Source of the DNA: JBGSYJ01 sp041748075
GTDB taxonomy: Bacteria; Acidobacteriota; Thermoanaerobaculia; Gp7-AA8
NCBI GenBank assembly: GCA_041748075.1
Contig: JBGTDX010000105.1
Span: 62,001 to 126,000, forward strand
Length of the DNA: 64,000 nucleotides
Direction of reading: 5' to 3'
Below are positions 24,923-32,079 of this stretch, in pieces. A program made the translations under genes and the position numbers. Position 1 is the first letter of the stretch. Every line of letters starts with the position of its first letter. The notes below the pieces were generated by a model. That model had not been told where the DNA came from. It saw only the letters and a program-made list of their open reading frames with translations, and made no database searches.

Positions 24923-26488
24923 GTGGAAACATACGTCATTCCGATTCTGATCGGCCTGGTTCTGGCCGTAGTCTTCAGTTTCATCTGGTCTTCCATCCAG
25001 CGAAAGCGGGTCACCGCCGAAGCGCAGGAGGCTCGCGAGAAGGCCGAACGGCTGGTCGAGGACGCGAAGAAATCCGCGGAAGCCCGGCTCAAGGAAGCGA
25101 ACCTGGAGGCCAAGGAAAAGGTCCTTCAGGCGACCGCCGAGTTCGACCGCCAGTCGAAAGAGCGGCGCGAAGAGCTCAAGGCGGTCGAAAAGCGCGTCGA
25201 GCAGAAAGAGGAGAGCGTCGACCGACGTGCCCAGCAGATCGAAACGAGAGAGTCTCAGCTCTCAGGCCGCGAAGGCGCCGTGCAGGAGCGCGAGTCCCAG
25301 CTCGAAGTCCGTGAGAATCAGGTCACGGAACTGATCGAGGAGCAGCGTCATCGCCTCGAGCAGATCTCGGGTCTCACCGTCGAAGAAGCCAAGTCCCAGC
25401 TTATCCGCGGAATCGAGAACGAAGCGAAGCTCGAGGCGGCTCAGATCATCAAGAAGATCGAGACCGAGGCCAACGAGTTCGGGCACATCAAAGCGAAACG
25501 CATCCTGGGAACCGCCATTCAGCGGCTCGCGTCCGACTACGTCGCGGAGAACACGGTTTCGGTCGTCGATCTGCCGTCCGACGACATGAAGGGCCGCATC
25601 ATCGGCCGCGAAGGGCGCAACATCCGCGCACTCGAACTGGCGACCGGCGTCGATCTCATCGTGGATGACACGCCCGAGGCGGTCATCCTTTCAGGATTCG
25701 ATCCGATCCGCAGGGAAGTCGCGCGCATCTCGCTGGAACGCCTGATGGCCGACGGCCGCATCCATCCTGCCCGCATCGAAGAAGTCGTCGACAAGGTCCG
25801 CATCGAGCTCGAGGAGAAACTCTTCGAGGAAGGGGAGGCAGCCGCCTTCTCCCTCGGAATCACGGACATCCATCCTGAAATTCTTAAACTGCTCGGACGT
25901 CTGCGTTACCGGACCTCGTACGGACAGAACGTGCTCGTGCACTCGCTGGAAGTCGCCGGACTCGCGGCGTTGATGGCCGTGGAGCTCGGTGTGAATGCCG
26001 AGATCGCAAAGCGGGGCGGGCTGCTGCATGACATCGGCAAGTCCATCGACAGGGAGATGGAGGGAACACATCTGGAGCTCGGCCGGCAGGTGCTCGACAA
26101 GTATGGCGAGCGACGCGAGATCATCCACGCGATGGAATGTCACCACGGCGACTACGATCCGACCACGGTGGAAGCCGTCCTCGTGAACGCAGCGGATGCA
26201 CTTTCAGCAGCCAGGCCCGGAGCACGCAGGGAAATCCTTGAGAATTATGTGCATCGTCTCGAACGTCTCGAGGCGATTGCCGACAACTTCGAAGGCGTCA
26301 ACAAAGCGTTCGCCATTCAGGCGGGACGCGAGCTCCGCATCATCGTGAACGCGGAGAAGCTGACCGACGAACAGTCGATCTGGCTGTCGAAGGATGTGGC
26401 GAGAAAGATCGAGTCGGAGTTGCAGTATCCCGGACAGATCAAGGTCACGGTCATCCGGGAAACAAGGGCCGTGGATTTCGCGAAATAG
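24923..26488 (+). CDS. rny: Ribonuclease Y
   Basis: 521 aa from the GTG at 24923, six nt after GGGAGG; a TTG at 24917 touches that site and is less likely. The layout is standard: an N-terminal membrane helix (YVIPILIGLVLAVVFSFIW), a long coiled coil (about 30-165), a KH domain (GRIIGREGRNIRALELATG), an HD phosphodiesterase domain (GLLHDIGKSIDREMEGTHLELG and CHHGDYDPTTVEAV), and a C-terminal domain. It is a membrane-bound endoribonuclease that initiates mRNA decay. It is followed by ymdB, a frequent neighbour. Confidence 0.95.
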   Translation: METYVIPILIGLVLAVVFSFIWSSIQRKRVTAEAQEAREKAERLVEDAKKSAEARLKEANLEAKEKVLQATAEFDRQSKERREELKAVEKRVEQKEESVDRRAQQIETRESQLSGREGAVQERESQLEVRENQVTELIEEQRHRLEQISGLTVEEAKSQLIRGIENEAKLEAAQIIKKIETEANEFGHIKAKRILGTAIQRLASDYVAENTVSVVDLPSDDMKGRIIGREGRNIRALELATGVDLIVDDTPEAVILSGFDPIRREVARISLERLMADGRIHPARIEEVVDKVRIELEEKLFEEGEAAAFSLGITDIHPEILKLLGRLRYRTSYGQNVLVHSLEVAGLAALMAVELGVNAEIAKRGGLLHDIGKSIDREMEGTHLELGRQVLDKYGERREIIHAMECHHGDYDPTTVEAVLVNAADALSAARPGARREILENYVHRLERLEAIADNFEGVNKAFAIQAGRELRIIVNAEKLTDEQSIWLSKDVARKIESELQYPGQIKVTVIRETRAVDFAK

Positions 26489-26513
26489 AAAGTCTGGAAC
26501 AGTGAAAAAGTCT

Positions 26514-26597
26514 GTCATCCTGAGCGAAGCGAAGGATCCCCTGAATACTGGCGGCAGCGCCTCGAGGAAAGAGATCCTTCGCTTCGCTCAGGATGAC
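26514..26597. repeat. Inverted 25-bp repeat of the dispersed intergenic core
   Basis: Positions 26514-26538 and 26573-26597 are perfect 25-bp inverted repeats separated by 34 nt. Each arm is the core also found singly at 5477-5502 (with one extra base) and 47861-47885. Here two copies face each other and could form a strong hairpin between rny and ymdB. Confidence 0.85.
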
Positions 26598-26610
26598 AGT
26601 TCGTTGCCCA

Positions 26611-26645
26611 CCTACTGCCTACTGTCTACTGTCTACTGTCTACTC
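26611..26645. repeat. Heptamer tandem repeat, 5 units
   Basis: Units CCTACTG, CCTACTG, TCTACTG, TCTACTG, TCTACTC, ending 5 nt before the ymdB ATG. A ribosome binding site for ymdB is not visible; the repeat occupies its place. Confidence 0.85.
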
Positions 26646-26650
26646 TCCAA

Positions 26651-27439
26651 ATGACCCGACTTCTCTACATCGGCGATATCGTCGGCCAGCCCGGCAGACG
26701 GGCGCTCCGCGACAAGCTCGAAACGGTCATCGATCGTGAGCATGTCGATTTCACCGTAGTGAACATCGAGAACGCCGCTGGCGGGTTCGGTGTGACGGAA
26801 GCGATCCTGCAGGAGCTCTCGAACCTTCCCATCGATGTCTACACGTCAGGCAATCACATCTGGGATAAGAAAGACTTCGTCGAGAATTTCGATCACTACG
26901 AGCATGTGATCCGCCCGGCGAACTACCCGAAAGGAAATCCGGGCAAGGGAAGCGTCGTCCGGACGACTGCTTCCGGTGTGAAGGTTGCCGTCATTCAGGT
27001 GATGGGGCAGGTGTTCATGCCTCCGTGCGAGAACCCCTTCTACTCGGTCGACCGTGAGCTGAAGGAGATCGGGGACGCGAAGGTCATCATGGTCGACATC
27101 CACTGTGAAGCCACCTCGGAAAAGCAGGCGATGGGGCGTTATCTCGATGGCCGCGTCTCGGCAGTATTCGGAACGCATACACACGTGCCGACCGCTGACG
27201 AACGGATTCTCACGAAGGGAACGGCGTTTCAGACGGACGTCGGGATGACGGGCGCCTATGATTCGGTCATCGGATTCAGAGAAGACGAAGCGTTGCACCG
27301 ATTCCTGATGAACACGCCAAGCAAGCTCGAGGTCGCGAAGCGGGATATCCGCCTGTCGGGTTGCCTGGTCGAGATCGACGAGACGAGCGGCCGCGCCGTG
27401 AGCATTCAGCGTATTCACGAGCGCGTCGAAGGCACTTGA
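26651..27439 (+). CDS. YmdB-family metallophosphoesterase
   Basis: 262 aa. Metal-binding motifs of the YmdB/TIGR00282 family are present: RLLYIGDIVGQPGR, VNIENAAGGFGV, YTSGNHIWDKKDF, VDIHCEATSEKQAMG and AVFGTHTHVPTADERIL. Family members hydrolyse 2',3'-cyclic nucleotide phosphodiester bonds; in Bacillus YmdB affects biofilm and RNase Y-related expression. Placement right after rny supports the assignment. The stop overlaps the start of the next gene. Confidence 0.9.
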   Translation: MTRLLYIGDIVGQPGRRALRDKLETVIDREHVDFTVVNIENAAGGFGVTEAILQELSNLPIDVYTSGNHIWDKKDFVENFDHYEHVIRPANYPKGNPGKGSVVRTTASGVKVAVIQVMGQVFMPPCENPFYSVDRELKEIGDAKVIMVDIHCEATSEKQAMGRYLDGRVSAVFGTHTHVPTADERILTKGTAFQTDVGMTGAYDSVIGFREDEALHRFLMNTPSKLEVAKRDIRLSGCLVEIDETSGRAVSIQRIHERVEGT

Positions 27440-28125
27440 AGCAGCCCGGTGCCGGCCTCCCGACCGGGAGCGCAGGACGGACGGGCACTCTGTCGATCAT
27501 AGCCCTGGGGCGGATCGAATCAAGCTCAGTCGAGGCTCTCCATGAGTTTTTTCCGGTGATCGAACAGGTTGATTCCGGCCTGTCTCCAGACGCCGCACTG
27601 CATGCGCACAAAGGCGCCGGAAACCGGGCAATCGACAGTTGCAGTCACGACTGGATTCTCATTCTTCGCGAACGGGAGATCGTCACGCCTGCTCTTGCTG
27701 GAGAGCTGGCCGCCGCTGCATCGAAATCTCCCAGGGCGTGGGGTTTCCGTCTCGTGTCGCAGCTCTACTACTGCGGGCGGCCGCTTCGGATCGGTCGATC
27801 GATGGGTGAAGTCCGCTTTTTTCATCGCCGGCACTCGCGTTTCGATTTGCGTACGGAAGGGCAGGAGATCCGTGTGCAGGGCACAGTCATCCGGTTGCGC
27901 GGCGCGATCGAGAGACGCACGTTCGCTTCGCCGGAAGATCATCTGAGTCACCTTCAAGCGGGAGGTGTTCCGCACTCGCTGGTCCGCCGTCTGCTGATTT
28001 TCATCCACAACGCAGTGGTCACGGGCAGCCTGTGGCGAAGCGCTGCCTCGTTGCGCTACCTCTGGATCGAAGCAGGCTACGACAAAGATGAGAAAACGGC
28101 GATGCCGGGATCAGATGAGTTGTGA
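27436..28125 (+). CDS. Degenerate GT2-like glycosyltransferase protein
   Basis: 229 aa from a TTG at 27436 whose last two bases form the ymdB stop (TTGA); GAAGG lies just upstream, so coupled translation is likely. The open frame extends upstream inside ymdB and is not needed. The order of segments resembles GT2 enzymes of the WaaE/KdtX type: LSIIALGRIE, then an Asp-Ser segment (VIEQVDSGLSPDAAL), NRAIDSCSHDWILIL, a helix, and WGFRLVSQLYYCGRPLR followed by VRFFHRR. The usual DxDE after 'DWIL.L' is replaced by REREI, so metal and nucleotide-sugar binding is doubtful. It may be a non-catalytic relative. Function unknown. Confidence 0.6.
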   Translation: MKQPGAGLPTGSAGRTGTLSIIALGRIESSSVEALHEFFPVIEQVDSGLSPDAALHAHKGAGNRAIDSCSHDWILILREREIVTPALAGELAAAASKSPRAWGFRLVSQLYYCGRPLRIGRSMGEVRFFHRRHSRFDLRTEGQEIRVQGTVIRLRGAIERRTFASPEDHLSHLQAGGVPHSLVRRLLIFIHNAVVTGSLWRSAASLRYLWIEAGYDKDEKTAMPGSDEL

Positions 28126-28470
28126 ACTCCGATTTGGACGGCGAAGCGTGCCGTTCGCCCGGAACTGTCGCGGTGACATTCCGAACCGGCTTCGAAATTG
28201 CTGCCGGAAGTAGTTCTCGGATTCAAAGCCGCATCGACGGGCAATCTGAGTGATGCGCTGATTGCCGCGCTTGAGGAGTTTTGCGGCTTTCTCGAGCCGC
28301 TTCTCTTTCAGAAAGTGACTCAACAGTCGGCCGGTCGTGCGATGGAATCGCCCGGATACGTACTGGCGCGTGTAGCCCATTTCCTGGGTGATCGCTTCCA
28401 CCGTCAGCGCTTCGTCGGTTTTGATACGCCGGCGAACGCATTTGAGAAGCGAACGTAGGATTCCATCCAT
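28111..28470 (-). CDS. Stand-alone AraC-type HTH regulator
   Basis: 119 aa from the ATG at 28470, which has AAGGAGG upstream; the longer open frame to 28587 lacks such a site. The protein is almost only the double helix-turn-helix of AraC/XylS proteins: LTVEAITQEMGYTRQYVSGRF, here with KEKRLEKAAKLLKRGNQRIT and IARRCGFESENYFRQQFRSRFGMSP. No ligand-binding domain is present, so activity is probably set by its own level or by a partner, as in SoxS/MarA-size proteins. It converges on the glycosyltransferase-like gene, and the two 3' ends overlap by 15 nt. Confidence 0.85.
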   Translation of the reverse strand: MDGILRSLLKCVRRRIKTDEALTVEAITQEMGYTRQYVSGRFHRTTGRLLSHFLKEKRLEKAAKLLKRGNQRITQIARRCGFESENYFRQQFRSRFGMSPRQFRANGTLRRPNRSSQLI

Positions 28471-28669
28471 GGAGCGGCCTCCTTCTGGCTGCGATCCACG
28501 ACCTGGCTGGCCGAGCGTGCATCTCACGGTGAGGTGCGCTCTGATCAACTCCGGTAACCGGAAGTGGTTGACGCAGGCGCCATGCATGGATGGTCGTTCG
28601 GATCGGTGGACTCTCTGAATATAGCGCCTTTATGGCCGTAACGGCAATGAAGCCGGGCAAGAAATCACG

Positions 28670-28990
28670 TCAGGTTTGCTTCGGTGTCCATCGTTTTGCG
28701 TCTCGTGTACGATACTTCTCAAGGGTTTGCGCAAAAACTTCGTCCAGACTGAGATCGAGCGAATTTGCGAGTGAGATAAGGACGAAAATGGAATCCCCAA
28801 TTTCTTCGGCGATCGACCCTTCCGCTTCGGAGGGCTTTTTCGGTTTTTCTCCGTAGAGGTGATTGACCTCGCGGGCAAGCTCGCCCACCTCTTCAGCGAT
28901 GCGTGCCACGAGGGTCATCGGTTTGAAGTAGCCTTCTTCGAAACTCGATATCCAGTCATCGACCTGGCGCTGTGCATCCGAAAAACTCAT
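28670..28990 (-). CDS. MazG-like nucleotide pyrophosphohydrolase
   Basis: 106 aa, a single MazG/all-alpha NTP-PPase domain. The metal-binding motif is split as EEVGELAREVN and EEIGDSIFVLISLAN, matching ExxE...ExxD. Such small enzymes hydrolyse (d)NTPs to monophosphates and help clear damaged nucleotides. The start is an ATG (MSFSDAQRQVDDW). The AraC gene downstream is on the same strand but about 200 nt away. Confidence 0.85.
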   Translation of the reverse strand: MSFSDAQRQVDDWISSFEEGYFKPMTLVARIAEEVGELAREVNHLYGEKPKKPSEAEGSIAEEIGDSIFVLISLANSLDLSLDEVFAQTLEKYRTRDAKRWTPKQT

Positions 28991-29020
28991 GGGATCTCCC
29001 GCGACGTCAGACGCCGCATT

Positions 29021-29048
29021 TTGAATTCCGGCAATGACTTGCTACCAT
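29021..29048 (+). promoter_or_regulatory. Candidate promoter for the lytic transglycosylase gene
   Basis: TTGAAT (29021-29026), a 16-nt spacer and TACCAT (29043-29048) lie 13 nt upstream of the ATG at 29061. The transcript would have a very short leader. Confidence 0.45.
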
Positions 29049-29060
29049 CAGCCTTCCATC

Positions 29061-29768
29061 ATGAACAGGTTCCGCATCATCCTGATGTTCGCTGGCGCTA
29101 CCCTGCTGGCGGTTCCGGGCTCGTCGGAAGTCAGGCTCGTGATTCGTTCTGATGGCTCGAAGGTCATCTATAACGTTCCGCAGAAGCGTCCGCCCGCCCG
29201 GGGCTCCGATCTGAGCTGGCTCGCAAAGCAGCGAGACCGGGTCTCCGAATATGACGAGATCATCCTCCGGCATTGTGAGCGATTCGGAGTCGATCCGATA
29301 CTGGCAAAGGCGGTCATCCAGGTGGAATCGAACTTTAGTCCGAAAGTCGTCTCCCATAAGGGAGCCAGCGGTCTGATGCAGCTCATGCCGGCCACAGCGC
29401 GCCGCTTCGGCGTGAGCAGTATTTTCGACCCCGAAGAGAACATACGGGGTGGGGTCGAGTATCTGTCGGTCCTGCAGAGGATGTTTCCGAACAATCTGTC
29501 CCACGTGCTGGCGGCATACAACGCCGGTGAAGGCGCAGTGAGCCGGTACCGGGGCATTCCACCGTACGCAGAAACACAAACCTACGTCGTCCGGGCTCTT
29601 ACGGTCTATCACGGGCGGCCCCACGGCGGCGTGGTGATGTTCGGTGGGGGACGGGATCGCAAGCTGTCGGGCGGATTCAAGGCCGAGCGCGGCAGTGGCA
29701 GCCTCGAGCCGGTCACGCTCGCGGCAAGGCGGCGGGGAACGAACTCCACTCAACCGATCGCCAGGTAA
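29061..29768 (+). CDS. Soluble-type lytic murein transglycosylase (SLT domain)
   Basis: 235 aa from the ATG at 29061, with a signal peptide (IILMFAGATLLAVPGSSE). The SLT domain is clear: KAVIQVESNFSPKVVSHKGA with catalytic Glu in VESNF, SGLMQLMPATARRFGV, NIRGGVEYLSVLQRMF and VLAAYNAGEGAV. It should cleave peptidoglycan to 1,6-anhydro products in the periplasm. The C-terminal 50 residues are basic and low in complexity. The TPR-AIM24 gene starts 4 nt after its stop. Confidence 0.92.
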   Translation: MNRFRIILMFAGATLLAVPGSSEVRLVIRSDGSKVIYNVPQKRPPARGSDLSWLAKQRDRVSEYDEIILRHCERFGVDPILAKAVIQVESNFSPKVVSHKGASGLMQLMPATARRFGVSSIFDPEENIRGGVEYLSVLQRMFPNNLSHVLAAYNAGEGAVSRYRGIPPYAETQTYVVRALTVYHGRPHGGVVMFGGGRDRKLSGGFKAERGSGSLEPVTLAARRRGTNSTQPIAR

Positions 29769-29772
29769 CGGC

Positions 29773-31092
29773 ATGCCCCAGAGACAGCCCGGTGTACCCC
29801 CTCCGTTCGATGAGGGTGTCTTCCTGATGCACTACAACCTCGGACGCGAAGCGTTCGCTCAGGGGCGGTTCGGTCAGGCTCGCAGCGAACTGGAGCTCGC
29901 GCAACGGTTTCGTCCCGACGACCCCGACGTGCTGAATCTTCTGGGGCTCGTCTACTTCAAGACCAGTGCATATGCGGAAGCCGAGGTCATCTATCGGGCG
30001 CTGGTCAAAGAGAACGAGAGTGTGTTCATCCTCCACTCGAATCTCGGGCTCGTCCTGTTCAAACAGGGAAAGCTCGACCAGGCGGAGGAGTTCCTTCTTC
30101 GCTCGGTAGAGCTCCGTCCAAATTACGCGAAGTCGCATCTCTACCTCGGGTTGCTCTACAAGCAGAAGGGCAAACTCGGTCTTGCGCTCGAGCATCTCCG
30201 TTTTGCGGGCGCCGAGAAAGCCGTCCGGGAGCTCGAAGCCGGAATGCGGAACATTGCGAGCCCTCGCGGCGGTTCCGCGCTCGTCACAGGACCGATCGCC
30301 ATCCCTCCAGTCGTGCAGGCGGCGCTCCTCGCCGGTCCCTCGCGGGTCGTGGAGCAGCCGGACGAAGTGCCCAGAACCACGCTCGATCACTCGCACCCGC
30401 GGGAGGTGGATCTCGATCTGCCGCCGGGTGTGTCGGCCGCGCGCAAGCTCCAGGAAGCCGTCGAGGAACCCGAAGACAAAGCACGGGGCACGCTGGATCT
30501 CGGCCGGAAGATCGAGGGTGCCTCGAAGACGTTTTCGCTCCACGAGAACGGCGTGCTCGAGATCAACTTCGAACGGAGCGTCCACCTCAAACGGGGAACG
30601 GTCTCGAGCTACACGGGCAACCTTCGCTTCTCGGCTGAATCGGGTCTCGTTGGAACGACGGCGCAGACCCTGGTCCGGGCGACAGGGCATGGCAGAATCT
30701 TCCTCTCGGAGAAGGGGAGGAAGACATTCCTGCTCGACCTGGCCGATGAGTTCATCTATGTCGAGGGAGGAAATCTTCTCGCCCTCGAGGATTCACTTTC
30801 CTACAGGGTGGATCCGATCTATGACGCCTCGTACCAGAAGAAGATCGACACGGTGAAGATCTTCGGACGGGGCTCACTGGCAATCTCCACGTCGATCGAA
30901 CCGCTCACCCTGCGGGTCACGCGTGATTATCCCCTGTCGATTTCCTCGAATGCCCTCGTAGCCTGGACGGGCGAGTTGATACCGGCCGTCCTGGACGACG
31001 ATCTGGAGCTCTCCGGAGTGATGATCAAAGAGTCGGATCAGTCGTTCAAAGTGCGGTTCGAGGGCGACGGAGTCGTCGTCTCGGAACAGTGA
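29773..31092 (+). CDS. TPR protein fused to an AIM24 domain
   Basis: 439 aa from the ATG at 29773. Residues about 15-145 hold three to four TPR motifs (YNLGREAFAQGRFGQARSEL, NLLGLVYFKTSAYAEAEVIY, SNLGLVLFKQGKLDQAEEFL, LYLGLLYKQKGKLGLALEHL). After a linker, the C-terminal part from about residue 255 is an AIM24/TIGR00266-like beta domain (EINFERSVHLKRGTVSSYTG, GHGRIFLSEKGRKTFLLDL, EFIYVEGGNLLALEDSLSY, SNALVAWTGELIP). AIM24 domains are found in mitochondria and many bacteria and have no settled biochemical role. The TPR part suggests protein-protein contacts. No signal peptide. It is in an operon with the transglycosylase gene. Confidence 0.8.
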   Translation: MPQRQPGVPPPFDEGVFLMHYNLGREAFAQGRFGQARSELELAQRFRPDDPDVLNLLGLVYFKTSAYAEAEVIYRALVKENESVFILHSNLGLVLFKQGKLDQAEEFLLRSVELRPNYAKSHLYLGLLYKQKGKLGLALEHLRFAGAEKAVRELEAGMRNIASPRGGSALVTGPIAIPPVVQAALLAGPSRVVEQPDEVPRTTLDHSHPREVDLDLPPGVSAARKLQEAVEEPEDKARGTLDLGRKIEGASKTFSLHENGVLEINFERSVHLKRGTVSSYTGNLRFSAESGLVGTTAQTLVRATGHGRIFLSEKGRKTFLLDLADEFIYVEGGNLLALEDSLSYRVDPIYDASYQKKIDTVKIFGRGSLAISTSIEPLTLRVTRDYPLSISSNALVAWTGELIPAVLDDDLELSGVMIKESDQSFKVRFEGDGVVVSEQ

Positions 31093-31098
31093 AGAAGA

Positions 31099-31228
31099 AA
31101 TTGAGAATTTAGAATTCAGAAAGGCATTTGCGCGGCCTGCTGCCTTTTCATCCCGATCCAACCGCTGGAGCTTGCTTGACTCCATTTTCTGAATTCTGAA
31201 TTCTCAATTCTAAATTCTAAATTCTCAA
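31099..31228. repeat. AT-rich heptamer repeats in inverted arrangement
   Basis: The left block (31099-31119) has AATTGAG, AATTTAG, AATTCAG. The right block (31187-31228) has six units of the form TTCTRAA or TTCTCAA. The blocks are complementary and flank about 65 nt. They lie between two convergent genes and may act in termination. Confidence 0.8.
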
Positions 31229-31237
31229 TTTCATCAT

Positions 31238-32020
31238 TCATCCCAGCCCCCCGAACTTCACGGCCAGCGGCACGATGACGATGAGCTGGATCGCGTCGAA
31301 CACTCCGTGCGCGATGATGCAGGGAATCAGATTCTTCGTCCGGTAGAAGGTGACTCCGATCATCAGAGAGACAACCGTGATTCCGATGAGCATGAGCGGC
31401 TGCCCGTACCCGGCGTGCGCGATTACGAAGGCGATCGTGGAGACGACCAGGCCGGCGCGTTTCTGAAGCCACCCGCGGAAGAAAGCTTCCTCCACAGTCA
31501 TCGCTGAAAAAATGATCACGGCCTTCTGCCAGAGGGCCAGGTTGGCCATCCAGGGGATCATCGGGCTCGGCTGCAGATTGTCAGGCACCAGATTGAGCCT
31601 GGTCAGAATGACGCCGGCTGATGCGGCCAGCGCGATCGTGACCGCCCAGACTCCGACTCCCACCGCGACGCCGAGCATGACAGCCCGGAACGTCTGGTCG
31701 GGTTGGATATTGAGATACGCGCGGATCCCGGGACGCTGAGTCAGGAGCCACCAACCCAGCAGAAAGATCACGAGGATCAGATGCATCGAGAACAGCGACC
31801 AGAACGGGATGTTGACCAGGTCCTTTTTCTGAACCGGCGCGGACGCGGACGAGGTAACGAGGGAAGTGACGAGCAGCACGAACGATCCCAGCCAGAACCA
31901 GGCAACGATTTTCACCAGGCGTGAAGGAAATCTGTCGATGCTGAAGAGATTGAACCGTTCGACTACCAGGAAAAAGATGACGAACAGGATTCCGACGACG
32001 ACCAGGGGTGTTATTTGCAC
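31238..32020 (-). CDS. CPBP-family intramembrane metalloprotease
   Basis: 260 aa from the GTG at 32020; the frame upstream of that is repeat DNA. It has about seven membrane helices. The family motifs are in order: TVEEAFFRGWLQKR (EExxxR), FVIAHAGYG, and IIAHGVFDAIQ (HxxxD). Members of the CPBP/Abi family include CAAX-prenyl proteases and bacteriocin-immunity proteins; the substrate here is unknown. TACAAT ends only 8 nt before the GTG and there is no ribosome binding site, so the mRNA may be leaderless. Confidence 0.85.
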   Translation of the reverse strand: MQITPLVVVGILFVIFFLVVERFNLFSIDRFPSRLVKIVAWFWLGSFVLLVTSLVTSSASAPVQKKDLVNIPFWSLFSMHLILVIFLLGWWLLTQRPGIRAYLNIQPDQTFRAVMLGVAVGVGVWAVTIALAASAGVILTRLNLVPDNLQPSPMIPWMANLALWQKAVIIFSAMTVEEAFFRGWLQKRAGLVVSTIAFVIAHAGYGQPLMLIGITVVSLMIGVTFYRTKNLIPCIIAHGVFDAIQLIVIVPLAVKFGGLG

Positions 32021-32037
32021 GGCGGGATTGTAGTACA

Positions 32038-32072
32038 GAAGAGTGAAGAGTGAAGGGTGAAGGGTGAAGTTC
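32038..32072. repeat. Heptamer tandem repeat, 4-5 units
   Basis: Units GAAGAGT, GAAGAGT, GAAGGGT, GAAGGGT and a partial fifth, directly between the CPBP start and the end of the oxidoreductase gene. Confidence 0.8.
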
Positions 32073-32079
32073 CCTGTCC

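Noticed and set aside
26611..26645. Short regular repeats as a possible CRISPR
   Set aside because: Units are 7 nt with no spacers, and no cas genes are present.
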